Source: Pseudomonas silesiensis (GTDB lineage: Bacteria; Pseudomonadota; Gammaproteobacteria; Pseudomonadales; Pseudomonadaceae). Taken from it: a stretch of 64,000 bases of DNA. The DNA lies in contig NZ_CP014870.1 in assembly GCF_001661075.1 (NCBI RefSeq), forward strand, positions 5,585,703-5,649,702. Reading direction: 5' to 3'. Position 1 is the first letter of the stretch. Every line of letters begins with the position of its first letter. The position numbers and the translations under genes were made by a program. The notes under the pieces were generated by a model that saw only the letters and a program-made list of their open reading frames with translations, did no database searches and had not been told where the DNA came from. Of this stretch, positions 36,964 through 46,587 are shown piece after piece.

Positions 36964-37032
36964 GACGAACTCCAGATTCCCGTTCTTCTCAAAACAGCCA
37001 CTTGGCGGTGCCCTCAAGGACGGCCGCGGACT

Positions 37033-37053
37033 AAAAAGGCGCCCTCGGGCGCC
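37033..37053 (-). terminator. Terminator of slyD
   Basis: GGCGCCC-TC-GGGCGCC with the A run at 37033-37037 giving the T tract on the reverse strand. It lies 31 bp past the slyD stop. Confidence 0.85.
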
Positions 37054-37084
37054 TCTCCAGTTCTCGAAAGCTTAGCGCAGAAAA

Positions 37085-37570
37085 TCAGTGGTGATGGCCA
37101 CCTTCGCCATGGACGTGGCCATGGGCAACTTCTTCCTGGCTGGCTTCACGGATGTCGATGATCTTGACCTGGAAATTCAGGCGCTGACCGGCCAACGGGT
37201 GGTTGCCGTCGACGGTGACGTCGTCGCCGTCCAGATCGCGAATGGTGACGATCTGCATCTGGCCGTCCGGAGCGGAAGCGTGGAACTGCATGCCCACTTC
37301 CAGCTCGTCGACGCCTTCGAACATGCTGCGGCTCAGGGTGCTGACCAGTTCGGCAGCGTACTCGCCGTAGGCATCTTCAGGTTCTACGGCGACGGTCAGT
37401 TCGTCACCGACGGCCTTGCCTTCCAGTGCCTTTTCCAGGCCCGGAATGATGTTGCCTGCGCCTTGCAGGTAGACCAGCGGCGCGCCGCCGGCGGAGCTGT
37501 CGATGACCTCACCAGCGTCGTTGGTCAGGGTATAGTCGATGGAGACAGCCTTATTGGCGGCGATCAGCAT
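37085..37570 (-). CDS. slyD: SlyD-type FKBP peptidyl-prolyl isomerase
   Basis: 161-residue cytoplasmic proline isomerase and chaperone. FKBP segments flank an insert-in-flap domain (LVYLQGAGNIIPGLEKALEG, then VGMQFHASAPDGQMQIV). The end HGHVHGEGGHHH is a short His-rich metal tail, shorter than in E. coli SlyD. I chose ATG 37570. The divergent DUF3565 gene may start at the same CATG. Confidence 0.93.
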   Translation of the reverse strand: MLIAANKAVSIDYTLTNDAGEVIDSSAGGAPLVYLQGAGNIIPGLEKALEGKAVGDELTVAVEPEDAYGEYAAELVSTLSRSMFEGVDELEVGMQFHASAPDGQMQIVTIRDLDGDDVTVDGNHPLAGQRLNFQVKIIDIREASQEEVAHGHVHGEGGHHH

Positions 37571-37877
37571 GGGGCGAGACCTTTTGCATAAGAATATTGA
37601 AAGACCCAGTTTAGCGAAGCCATCGCCCGAAAGCGAACACAACCCGGACAGACGGAACGCGGCGAAAGGCTCGACGGTGACAGGGTTTCATCAGGACGAA
37701 GACGGCCACTGGGTCGCCGAGCTTTCCTGCGGGCACACTCAGCACCTGCGCCATCAGCCACCGTGGCAGTCCCGGGCCTGGGTACTGAACCCTTTGCTAC
37801 GCAATGAAAAAATAGGGCAGCCCTTTGCTTGCGGTTGGTGTGCACAAGGCTCGGTTAGCGATAACCTTGGCGACTGA
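37569..37877 (+). CDS. DUF3565 domain protein
   Basis: Unknown function. The core VTGFHQDEDGHWVAELSCGH, then HLRHQPPWQSRAW and CGWCAQGS, carries Cys and His pairs that suggest a zinc site. At ATG 37569 the protein has 102 residues; an in-frame GTG at 37677 with GAAAGG before it would give a 66-residue form closer to the domain alone. Start is therefore uncertain. Sits where ackA is found in P. aeruginosa between slyD and pta. Confidence 0.7.
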   Translation: MGRDLLHKNIERPSLAKPSPESEHNPDRRNAAKGSTVTGFHQDEDGHWVAELSCGHTQHLRHQPPWQSRAWVLNPLLRNEKIGQPFACGWCAQGSVSDNLGD

Positions 37878-37937
37878 AATTCGGTAGACGACCCGTCATA
37901 AGTTGTCACCATTGCCATGCCCCCCCAGAGAATCCGC

Positions 37938-40037
37938 ATGCAGACTTTTTTTATCGCACCCACCGATTTTGGTGTGGGTCTGACCTCCATCAGCCTCGGG
38001 CTGGTGCGTACCCTCGAGCGGGCCGGCCTCAAGGTGGGCTTTTTCAAACCGATCGCCCAGCCCCATCCGGGTGATACCGGGCCTGAGCGCTCCACCGAAC
38101 TGGTGGCCCGTACCCACGGCTTGAAACCGCCGCAGCCCTTGGGCCTGGCCCATGTCGAGCGCATGCTCGGCGACGGCCAGCTCGACGAGCTGCTCGAAGA
38201 AATCATCACCCTGTATCAGCAGGCGGCCATCGGCAAGGACGTGCTGATCGTCGAAGGCATGGTCCCGACCCGTAGCGCCAGTTACGCCGCGCGGGTCAAT
38301 CTGCACCTGGCCAAAAGCCTCGACGCCGACGTGATCCTGGTCTCGGCCCCGGAAAACGAAGTGCTGGCCGAACTGTCCGGCCGTGTGGAATTGCAGGCGC
38401 AATTGTTCGGCGGGCCGAAAGACCCGAAAGTCCTCGGCGTGATCCTCAACAAGGTCAAGACCGACGAAAGCATGGAGGCCTTCGCCTCGCGCATGAAGGA
38501 ACACTCGCCCTTGCTGCGCAGCGGCGATTTCCGCTTACTGGGTTGCATCCCCTACCAGCCGGAACTGAACGCGCCGCGCACCCGCGACGTCGCCGACCTG
38601 ATGGGCGCACAGATCCTCAATGCCGGCGATTACGAAACCCGGCGCATGACCAAAATCATCATCTGCGCCCGCACCATGCGCAACACCGTGGAGCTGCTAA
38701 AGCCCGGCGTGCTGGTGGTGACCCCCGGCGATCGCGACGACATCATCCTCGCGGTCAGCCTCGCGGCCATGAATGGCGTGCCCCTGGCCGGCCTGCTGCT
38801 GACCAGCGACACCCTGCCCGACCCGCGCATCATGGACCTCTGCCGCGGTGCGTTGCAGGCCGGCCTGCCAGTGTTGTCGGTGAGCACCGGCTCCTACGAA
38901 ACCGCCAATCAGCTGAACGGTTTGAACAAGGAGATCCCGATCGACGACCGCGAACGTGCGGAGATCATCACCGATTTCGTCGCCAGCCACCTCGACGCCA
39001 ACTGGCTACACCAGCGCTGCGGCACGCCACGGGAAATGCGCCTGTCGCCAGCGGTGTTCCGCTATCAACTGATCCAGCGCGCCCAGGCCGCGAACAAGCG
39101 CATCGTCCTGCCCGAAGGCAGCGAGCCGTTGACCGTGCAAGCCGCGGCGATCTGCCAGGCCCGTGGCATTGCCCGCTGCGTATTGCTGGCCAAACCCGCG
39201 GACGTCGAAGCCGTGGCCCGTGCCCAAGGCATCGAGCTGCCACCGGGGCTGGAGATTCTCGACCCGGACCTGATCCGCGAGCGGTACGTCGAGCCGATGG
39301 TGGCGCTGCGCAAGAGCAAAAGCCTCAACGCGCCGATGGCCGAGCAACAACTGGAAGACACCGTGGTGATCGGCACCATGATGCTGGCGCTGGATGAAGT
39401 CGACGGCCTGGTGTCCGGAGTCATTCACTCCACCGCCAACACCATCCGCCCGGCGCTGCAGTTGATCAAGACCGCGCCGGGCTGCACCCTGGTGTCGTCG
39501 GTGTTCTTCATGCTGTTCCCCGAAGAAGTGCTGGTCTACGGCGACTGCGTAATGAACCCGCACCCGAGCGCCAGCGAACTGGCCGAGATCGCCCTGCAAA
39601 GCGCCGATTCGGCCGCGGCATTCGGCATCACCCCGCGCGTGGCGATGATCAGCTACTCCAGCGGGGAATCGGCCAGCGGCGAAGAAGTCGAGAAGGTGCG
39701 CGAGGCCACATTGCTCGCCCATGAACAACAGAACTCGCTGCTGATCGACGGCCCGCTGCAATACGACGCCGCCGCCAACGAAAACGTGGCCCGGCAACTG
39801 GCGCCGAACAGCCAGGTGGCCGGTCGCGCCACGGTGTTCGTGTTCCCCGACCTCAACACCGGCAACACCACCCACAAGGCCGTGCAACGCAGCGCCGACT
39901 GCGTCAGCCTCGGGCCGATGCTGCAAGGCCTGCGCAAACCGGTGAACGACCTGCCCCGCGGCGCTCAGGTCGATGACATCGTCTACACCATCGCGTTGAC
40001 CGCGATTCAAGCGGCCAACCGACCTGTGGACCTTTAA
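37938..40037 (+). CDS. pta: Phosphate acetyltransferase
   Basis: Interconverts acetyl-CoA and acetyl phosphate. 699-residue long form: an N-terminal P-loop-like domain (MQTFFIAPTDFGVGLTSISL, GKDVLIVEGMVPT), a DRTGG domain (VLVVTPGDRDDIILAVSLAA) and a C-terminal PTA domain (RIVLPEGSEPLTVQAAAICQ, DGLVSGVIHSTANTIRPALQ, VFVFPDLNTGNTTHKAVQRS). I chose ATG 37938. No acetate kinase gene is next to it, unlike P. aeruginosa. Confidence 0.95.
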   Translation: MQTFFIAPTDFGVGLTSISLGLVRTLERAGLKVGFFKPIAQPHPGDTGPERSTELVARTHGLKPPQPLGLAHVERMLGDGQLDELLEEIITLYQQAAIGKDVLIVEGMVPTRSASYAARVNLHLAKSLDADVILVSAPENEVLAELSGRVELQAQLFGGPKDPKVLGVILNKVKTDESMEAFASRMKEHSPLLRSGDFRLLGCIPYQPELNAPRTRDVADLMGAQILNAGDYETRRMTKIIICARTMRNTVELLKPGVLVVTPGDRDDIILAVSLAAMNGVPLAGLLLTSDTLPDPRIMDLCRGALQAGLPVLSVSTGSYETANQLNGLNKEIPIDDRERAEIITDFVASHLDANWLHQRCGTPREMRLSPAVFRYQLIQRAQAANKRIVLPEGSEPLTVQAAAICQARGIARCVLLAKPADVEAVARAQGIELPPGLEILDPDLIRERYVEPMVALRKSKSLNAPMAEQQLEDTVVIGTMMLALDEVDGLVSGVIHSTANTIRPALQLIKTAPGCTLVSSVFFMLFPEEVLVYGDCVMNPHPSASELAEIALQSADSAAAFGITPRVAMISYSSGESASGEEVEKVREATLLAHEQQNSLLIDGPLQYDAAANENVARQLAPNSQVAGRATVFVFPDLNTGNTTHKAVQRSADCVSLGPMLQGLRKPVNDLPRGAQVDDIVYTIALTAIQAANRPVDL

Positions 40038-40940
40038 ATGCTGGATTTCCTGCCCGCCGCCGTACGCGGCGTGATTGCATCATTGCTGCTGGCACTCAAT
40101 ACCATCCTGCTGTGCTCGTTCCTGTTCTGCGTGGCGATCTTCAAGGTATTGCCCTTCGCCCTCACCCAGCGCTTCACGCGCTGGTTGATGAGCCACACCC
40201 ACGAAGCCTGGATCAGCAACAACAAAGCCTGGATGGACCTGGTCTGCCGCACCCGCTGGCACCTCAGCGGTCTGGAAAGCCTGGACTATCGCCACTCGTA
40301 CCTGATCACCAGCAATCACCAGAGCTGGGTCGACATCATGGTGCTGCAATACGTGCTCAACCGTCGCATCCAGCCGCTGAAGTTTTTTCTCAAGCAGGAG
40401 CTGATCTGGGTGCCGGTGATTGGCCTGGCCTGGTGGACCCTGGGCTTTCCGTTCATGAAGCGCTACTCCAAGGCCTACCTGGAAAAGCACCCGGAAAAGA
40501 AAGGCAAGGACCTGGAAACCACGCGCAAAACCTGTGCGAAATTTCGCCATGACTCGGTGGGGATCTTCAACTTCGTCGAAGGCACGCGCTTTACCGAAGG
40601 TAAGCATACGCAGCAGAAATCACCGTTCAAGTATCTGCTCAAGGCCAAGGCGGGTGGCATCGCGTTTGTGCTGGATGCGATGGGTGAGCAGCTGGAGTCG
40701 ATCGTCAACGTGACGATTCACTACCCGGGCGGGCGTCCGGGGTATTGGGATTTGCTCTGCGGGAATGTGAAGGATGTGGTGGTGCATTTCCAGGAGCTGA
40801 AGATTCCGCCGGAGTTCATTGGCAAGAATTACGACCAGGATGGGGAGTATCGAGTGCAGTTCCAGGGGTGGATCAATCAGTTGTGGCTGGATAAGGATGC
40901 GCTGCTGGAGCAGATGCATCGGGAGTATCCAGCGAAGTAA
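40038..40940 (+). CDS. LPLAT-type acyltransferase (YihG-like)
   Basis: 300 residues. Hydrophobic N-terminus (IASLLLALNTILLCSFLF) anchors it in the inner membrane; the acyltransferase motifs are SNHQSWVD (NHxxxxD) and FVEGTRFTEGK (EGTR). YihG-type 1-acylglycerol-3-phosphate acyltransferase is the likely class; substrate unproven. Starts directly at the pta stop (TAAATG), so it is translationally coupled. Confidence 0.9.
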   Translation: MLDFLPAAVRGVIASLLLALNTILLCSFLFCVAIFKVLPFALTQRFTRWLMSHTHEAWISNNKAWMDLVCRTRWHLSGLESLDYRHSYLITSNHQSWVDIMVLQYVLNRRIQPLKFFLKQELIWVPVIGLAWWTLGFPFMKRYSKAYLEKHPEKKGKDLETTRKTCAKFRHDSVGIFNFVEGTRFTEGKHTQQKSPFKYLLKAKAGGIAFVLDAMGEQLESIVNVTIHYPGGRPGYWDLLCGNVKDVVVHFQELKIPPEFIGKNYDQDGEYRVQFQGWINQLWLDKDALLEQMHREYPAK

Positions 40941-40959
40941 TCAGGTGGCTGTACCGGCC

Positions 40960-41054
40960 CTATCGCGAGCAAGCCCGCTCCCACAGGAATCGAGTCGTAC
41001 GCAGTAGCTGTGCACACTACAAAACCCTGTGGGAGCGGGCTTGCCGCGAAGGCG
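40960..41054. repeat. REP inverted pair beside the module's left end
   Basis: CTATCGCGAGCAAGCCCGCT with CCCACAGG, then CCTGTGGGAGCGGGCTTGCC with GCGAAGGCG. The right part runs into the direct repeat shared with 55043. Confidence 0.85.
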
Positions 41055-41105
41055 TCCGACCAGACACAAAAACCCGCCGACGAACACTCATTGGCGGGTT
41101 TTTAT
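41047..41105. repeat. Left copy of a direct repeat flanking the RTX/secretion module
   Basis: Begins with 26 bases identical to those at 55043 (CGAAGGCGTCCGACCAGACA then CAAAAA) and continues with a related terminator stem. See the right copy and the findings. Confidence 0.85.
41068..41103. terminator. Terminator after the RTX gene
   Basis: AAAAACCCGCC, 14-base loop, GGCGGGTTTTT: usable from both strands. It lies 10 bp after the RTX stop on the reverse strand. Confidence 0.9.
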
Positions 41106-41112
41106 CTTCTAC

Positions 41113-44100
41113 TCAGGCAGCACTCGCCACCAGAACCGGGTGCACCGACCTTGGCTCCATCGGCATGAACGACAACCCAGCAGCCTCCTGCGGCGCAAAC
41201 ATCGCCATCGCCTGAACCAGCGCGTCAGCCCGGTATTGCTGCGCGAACGTGGCCGAATCGCCTGCCTGATTGCCCGTGGAAACCCCCTCGGCCGAAAAAT
41301 CGCCCGATGGGGTGCTCAGCAACTGTTCAGCAACCGGCAGGCGTTCCGCCATTGGATTGAGGATTGGCACGGCCCCAGGGCGAGCGAATATGAAGTCGGA
41401 GGCACTCAACTGAGATACTTCCAAAGCATCCAGATACAGCAGTTTGATCGTCGAATCCGGATCTGCTGCGCCAGTACTGATCTCCACGCCATGAACCAGC
41501 ACAATATCGTTGATCGTGGAACGGTTCACCTTACTGATCGTCAAGGCGCTGAAATCAGTGATGCCGGTCTGACTCAGATCTATCTTGTCGGCACCTTGCC
41601 GAAAGCCACGCAACGCATTCTTGTAGTTCGACACACCCTCTTGCTTCGCCACGACAAAGACATTGCTTGCTTCGCCATCGTGGCTATACACCTTGCCCGA
41701 CAACGAGGCGACAAAGCGTCCGGTGGCATCCGATGAAAGGCTTATACCTCCTGCGCCACCGTTCAAGGTCACTGTGCCTGGCACGTCTTGCACAATCCCG
41801 GGAGTAACGGGAGGCGGGTCAATGGTCGGTGTTTCAGTCAGGACGACCGGTGGAATAAAGGTAGTCTGGAACTTGAAGTGGCTTGCGCCTATCGCGGTCG
41901 TCAGTTGATTTTTCAGCAGAAGACTTTGCCCATCGCCCAGCTCCACCAACACGTCCGCCTCTTGCTGGGTGAGCCGCAGATCGCCGAATTTTTTACCTTT
42001 GAAGCCGACCAGGTTGATCACCTCGGCGCGGGCGGGATCAAAATTGACCAACGTGTCGAGCCCACTGCCACGCCGGTGCACGACGAACAAGTCTTTACCT
42101 GCGCCACCAACCAGGGTGTTGTTGCCACGGCCGCCGTTGAGCAGGCTGTCGGAGGGCCCGGCTATCAGCGTGTCATTGCCGTCGCCGCTGAGCAGATTGT
42201 GGATCGCTTGAGCATTGTTCACCGTCAACGCGACACCGCCGATCACCGCCGCGCCTGTACTCAGATCAACCGAGACATCGCCGCTGACGGCTGCCGCATT
42301 GATCGTATTGCGTCCCGATCCGTCATTGAGAACGGCGCGTTCCGCCTGACGCTTGACCGAGTCGGCAAATTCATCGGTATAGAAGTAGCTGTCGTGACCC
42401 GTCGCATCGGCACCGAACAGGCGCAACGACCAGTTATTGAGCGTAACAGGCAAGCCATTGGCCGTATTGGTCACCTGTAGTGTCCAGTCGCCCGCCATGT
42501 CTTCACCCCAGGCATGAGTCGACATAAAGGTGTATTTGAAGGTGCCCTCCTGGGTGCCGCCAACGTCCGCGTCGCTGGCTCCCGGTGCGGTCAGCGGAAC
42601 CTTTCCCGCCCGGTCAAGCAGCACGCTTTGAGTGCCGTTGGGCGAAATCAGTCTGACCACTAGATCGCCTAACCGCCCGACCTGTGCGTCGAAATCGATT
42701 TCCACATGCTCGATGTCCAACCCTCCGGGCATCGCCAGTTTGGGCGCGATACTCTCGCCAGCACCGGCAACCTGTCCAAGCGCACCGCTGGACGCTGAAA
42801 CGGTCATCAAATTGTCTGCCGTACTTTGCGTCATCCAGCTTTCAGCCAGGCGCACAGCCGCCCGTGCATCCACTTTGCCGAAGCCATAATCGTGACTGGC
42901 GTGCATCCCTCCCCCATTCCAGTTCCGCGCGCCGTTGTCGTTCCATTGCGTGGCCCCACCCTCGACCTTGCGCGCGGACACCGCGAGTATCTGTTGCACA
43001 TCGCGGTAACCCAGGTTCGGGTTGGCCTGCAGCATCAAGGCAATCACCCCGGAAACGATCGGTGCGGCGAAGCTGGTCCCCTTCATGGCGCTGTAGTCAT
43101 TGCCAAAAGTCGAGCCGCGTTCGGTTTCCAGCTTGTAACTGGTGGACCAGACGTTACTGCCAGGCGCCGAAACCAACAGGCTCGCGCCGGGGTTGGAAAA
43201 AGGCGCCGAACCCGTCTCCAGCGTCGACAGATCCCCTTGGGCATTGATCGCGCCGACCTGAATCGAAAAGCGGTTGTTGTTGAGCAACGAGCCTTGAGCG
43301 CTGCCGCCGGTCGCACGCTCGTTCCCACCGGCCGTGACGATCACTGTACCCAGCCCCCCTCGACCGCTGTCCGCGGCATACTGGGCATTGGTCATCAACG
43401 CACTGGCGGTGTTGACCAACCCGCCTTGCAGATTGCTCAGGGCGAAGTCCTTGCTGAAGCCCCAGCTATGGTTGGCGATGTCATAGCCGAGCATTTTGCC
43501 CAAGCCGGTCAGGTCGGCACCGCTATTGGTCAGGTAGTGGCCGCCGAGGGTCGCCTCATGGGCGATTCCGATGCCGCCCAACTCGTTTTTTGCCGCCACC
43601 ATGACGCCCGCGACCATCGTTGCGTGATCAGAAGCCAGCGCCGGCAACGTCTGGCCTTGCGCCTGCAGCCAGGGTTGATCGACATTCGGCGCCAGATCCG
43701 GGTGCCGAATATCGAAAATTTCTGGAGCGGTGGAAAACTCCCCACCAGGTTCGAACTGACCGATGCGCACGCCCTTGCCGGTGTAGTCCTTCCAGACCGG
43801 CAGTACATTGATGTCGCTCAGATACCACTGCTGTGCAGTCAATGGATCGTTCGGCACGTCCGGGGTGAGCAGCGTGACCGTCGCCCGCAGGGGCGCCAGT
43901 TCACCGGTCTGCAAGTCCACCACCGAGGCTGCCGGGTGACCGGCTGCGTCCACCAGCCCGTACTTGAAACTGGCAATACCAGTGAAGCGCGGATCAGGGG
44001 TAAACAGCACATCGCCTTGTTCAGTCAGGCTCACACTGCCGCCCAGCGAGTCGCCAACCGAAGCAATACGCAAATCGCCCTGACTGTTGAGCCGCTGGTC

Positions 44101-46572
44101 GTTGGCCAGGATGCTGGCGGCTGAAATCAACTGAGGCTGAGTACGATCAAAGGCATTCCCCGCTTGATTGACCCGCAATGCATCCGCCACGGGCATCGCG
44201 TTGGGCTGCTCCAGGCTTACCGCTGAAATATCGGCGAAATTCAATTTCTGGATCCGGCTCAGGGTCAAGGTACCATCGCGGCCCGCCACCGCGTCCGAGA
44301 CGGTGTAACCGGTCTCGGTGCGAGTGATTTTGTAGTCGCCATACTTACCGTGCAGCGTCACCAGGTTGACCCCTGCGCCGCCGTCGATGATCGCGTCGCC
44401 GTGACCGGCTTCGATCACATCATGACCGGCACCGCCATAAATCCGGTCCACACCGGCCCCGGCGTGAATGATGCTGCCCCCGGCCGATGCCATGATCGCG
44501 TCACCCTTGGGCCCGGCGTAGATAACCGCCTTGCCGCTGCCACCGATGATGTTATTGCGCCCCGTGCCGCCGACCAGCACGTCGTTGCCTGCGCCGCCAA
44601 TCAGCGTCGAACCGCCAGACCCGCCCTTGATGAAGACACTGGAGTGCCCGCCGCCGACAATGTAGGCATAACCGCGGCCACCCTGGGCGATCGTCAGCCC
44701 GGCCTTGGCCATGTTCAGCGCCATGCCCTCATCGCCGACGATGATCGCGGTATCGCGCCCGCCATTGCCATGGATATTGTTCGGATTGTCACTGGCGCTG
44801 ACCACAAACACATCGTCACCGGCCCCACCGTTATACGTATTGCTGCCGGCGCCACCCACCAGCCAACTGCCGGTCGCCGCAGCGGTCAGGGAGTCGTTGC
44901 CGCTGCCTGCATACACATTCGTCACACCCAACTGGCCCGCATCGAGGGATTCGTCGGCGGTGCTGCTACTGGCGTATGCAGTGGTGGTGGTCGCGCCGGT
45001 CGTCGACACCACTTTGCTGCCGCTACCTTCGACCGTCAGCGTGCTGCTGACCGGATCGCCGAGGAAATTCACCGCCAGGGCTTCGCGCGTCGCGCCATTG
45101 ATCACAAAGGAGCCACGAGCGATCACGCTGTTACCTTGGCGCACATCACCGCTGACCGGAGTTGCCGCGACATTGATCTGCGTGATGCCAAGCTCGGCCA
45201 GCGTCTTGAGTTCGCCGGCATCGCTTTTACCGTCGTGAGACGCATCGACCCACACCCGCAACTGACTCCAGATGGCATCACTCGCATCGATCACCTTATC
45301 CGCATTGCCATCCACACTGGCCAGCGCCGCAAACCCGTCCTTGTACAACACCTCCCCCGCCTGTCCATTCCCCCCCAAAGCCCCCCGGAAATACTCGGAG
45401 AACATCTGGCTGACATCCTTGATCTGCCCGCTGCCATCATCGACCACCAACATCCCGGTACTTCGATCCGCCCAACCGCTGCGCTTGAGCGTGCCGCTGT
45501 GATCGGTGTCGAACAGCACGCCATCGCTGATGGGTGTCATCTGCACGCCGTTGCCGGTCAGGTCCAGCAGCAAGGGATCGACGTAGGTATTGACGGTGGT
45601 CAGTGCTGCCAGACCGTTCAAGGTCACTGCATTGCGCAAACTGAAATCCGGCTCGCTGCTGCTCGGGCTGTCGAGGTAGAACTGCGACAGGTACTCGTTC
45701 GGGCGCACATTGGGATCAAGCTGGATTTCACCGGGGCGGATGCCGCCGGTGGCCAGGGTGCCAAGCTGGACGGAGGTGAAGTCGGTGTTGTTCAGGGTTG
45801 GGTCGGTGAAGAACACGCGGTGGGTGGAGGCGTTTTGGGTGAAGCCGTTGGAAACGTCTTCGCGGGCCTGGTTTTCGCCGGGAATTTGTTGTTGGGGTTG
45901 GGGGTCGGGGGTGATTTCGATTTGGATTAGGTTGTTGGTGTTGGTGTTTTCTACACCATTAATAATGTTCCGTATTTGTTCGGAAATAGTTTCTTCAATT
46001 AGCGATCTTGCAGCTGGGCCAGCAAAGCCCAACACACTTTCCCCTAAACTACCGCCTTCACTTCTTAACGAAGAAGATTTATCACGAACATACTTCCTGA
46101 ATTCACCCATGGTAGCATGCCATTCATCTAGGGAAGGCGAGGCCCCATAATCTCGCTCTCTTATTTTTTTAACCTCGACATCAACTGAACCTATAAGGTA
46201 GAGCAACCTATCCAAGGCTTCCTTATTACCCTCCTCACCACTAAAAAAACTCAATAAATATTTCCACGCACTAATACCATTATCCAACAGGACGTCGAAC
46301 GGGCCGAGATTAAGATCCTTGACCGACTCCAAAAATTGTTGATCCGCCTCAGTACTACTGCCTTTAAACTCATCAGAAAACAAGTAAGCTATACGCCCTT
46401 GAGCCACTGTTAATCCCAATATTCGGTCGAGACGACCGACAATGGTTTGATCAATGCCGCTTGTTTTACTGAGCAAATCCATATACGACCTGACTTTATT
46501 AATTTCATCAAGCTTTTCAGGAGTGCTCTTCTCCAAAATACCACTTTGCGATCCGGCTTGAGACTTACCCAT
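41113..46572 (-). CDS. Giant RTX protein with S8 protease and P domain, type I-secreted
   Basis: 1819 residues, no Sec signal. Regions: 1-230 helical, unrecognised; ~330-370 FrpC-like VDPLLLDLTGNG; ~418-452 EF-hand-like (VDGNADKVIDASDA, VDASHDGKSDAGE); ~545-745 RTX repeats (GGAGDDVF, GGAGNDVL, GGSG, GGAGHDVIE); ~905-1230 subtilase (S8) with GLU941 in RIGQFEPGG where Asp is usual, His983 in SDHATMVAG, Asn1084 in TAGGNERA and Ser1167 in KGTSFAAP; ~1283-1387 P/Homo B domain; ~1460-1500 further GGRGNNTL/GGAGKDLF repeats; a C-terminus rich in Ala, Ser and acidic residues as in type I signals. It is encoded with TolC/HlyB/HlyD genes. Inferred secreted calcium-dependent protease; target unknown. The first ~600 bp are AT-rich compared with the rest. 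Confidence 0.9.
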   Translation of the reverse strand: MGKSQAGSQSGILEKSTPEKLDEINKVRSYMDLLSKTSGIDQTIVGRLDRILGLTVAQGRIAYLFSDEFKGSSTEADQQFLESVKDLNLGPFDVLLDNGISAWKYLLSFFSGEEGNKEALDRLLYLIGSVDVEVKKIRERDYGASPSLDEWHATMGEFRKYVRDKSSSLRSEGGSLGESVLGFAGPAARSLIEETISEQIRNIINGVENTNTNNLIQIEITPDPQPQQQIPGENQAREDVSNGFTQNASTHRVFFTDPTLNNTDFTSVQLGTLATGGIRPGEIQLDPNVRPNEYLSQFYLDSPSSSEPDFSLRNAVTLNGLAALTTVNTYVDPLLLDLTGNGVQMTPISDGVLFDTDHSGTLKRSGWADRSTGMLVVDDGSGQIKDVSQMFSEYFRGALGGNGQAGEVLYKDGFAALASVDGNADKVIDASDAIWSQLRVWVDASHDGKSDAGELKTLAELGITQINVAATPVSGDVRQGNSVIARGSFVINGATREALAVNFLGDPVSSTLTVEGSGSKVVSTTGATTTTAYASSSTADESLDAGQLGVTNVYAGSGNDSLTAAATGSWLVGGAGSNTYNGGAGDDVFVVSASDNPNNIHGNGGRDTAIIVGDEGMALNMAKAGLTIAQGGRGYAYIVGGGHSSVFIKGGSGGSTLIGGAGNDVLVGGTGRNNIIGGSGKAVIYAGPKGDAIMASAGGSIIHAGAGVDRIYGGAGHDVIEAGHGDAIIDGGAGVNLVTLHGKYGDYKITRTETGYTVSDAVAGRDGTLTLSRIQKLNFADISAVSLEQPNAMPVADALRVNQAGNAFDRTQPQLISAASILANDQRLNSQGDLRIASVGDSLGGSVSLTEQGDVLFTPDPRFTGIASFKYGLVDAAGHPAASVVDLQTGELAPLRATVTLLTPDVPNDPLTAQQWYLSDINVLPVWKDYTGKGVRIGQFEPGGEFSTAPEIFDIRHPDLAPNVDQPWLQAQGQTLPALASDHATMVAGVMVAAKNELGGIGIAHEATLGGHYLTNSGADLTGLGKMLGYDIANHSWGFSKDFALSNLQGGLVNTASALMTNAQYAADSGRGGLGTVIVTAGGNERATGGSAQGSLLNNNRFSIQVGAINAQGDLSTLETGSAPFSNPGASLLVSAPGSNVWSTSYKLETERGSTFGNDYSAMKGTSFAAPIVSGVIALMLQANPNLGYRDVQQILAVSARKVEGGATQWNDNGARNWNGGGMHASHDYGFGKVDARAAVRLAESWMTQSTADNLMTVSASSGALGQVAGAGESIAPKLAMPGGLDIEHVEIDFDAQVGRLGDLVVRLISPNGTQSVLLDRAGKVPLTAPGASDADVGGTQEGTFKYTFMSTHAWGEDMAGDWTLQVTNTANGLPVTLNNWSLRLFGADATGHDSYFYTDEFADSVKRQAERAVLNDGSGRNTINAAAVSGDVSVDLSTGAAVIGGVALTVNNAQAIHNLLSGDGNDTLIAGPSDSLLNGGRGNNTLVGGAGKDLFVVHRRGSGLDTLVNFDPARAEVINLVGFKGKKFGDLRLTQQEADVLVELGDGQSLLLKNQLTTAIGASHFKFQTTFIPPVVLTETPTIDPPPVTPGIVQDVPGTVTLNGGAGGISLSSDATGRFVASLSGKVYSHDGEASNVFVVAKQEGVSNYKNALRGFRQGADKIDLSQTGITDFSALTISKVNRSTINDIVLVHGVEISTGAADPDSTIKLLYLDALEVSQLSASDFIFARPGAVPILNPMAERLPVAEQLLSTPSGDFSAEGVSTGNQAGDSATFAQQYRADALVQAMAMFAPQEAAGLSFMPMEPRSVHPVLVASAA

Positions 46573-46587
46573 ATCAAAACCTCGCTT

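Noticed and set aside
40960..41105. CRISPR or phage attachment site suspected from repeats
   Set aside because: The repeats are REP elements and terminators without regular spacers, and no tRNA or integrase is near.
41113..46572. LapA-like surface adhesin retained by LapG-type cleavage
   Set aside because: No long tandem adhesin repeats and no clear TAAG/PAAG retention motif; only a PAAR run was seen near residue 190.
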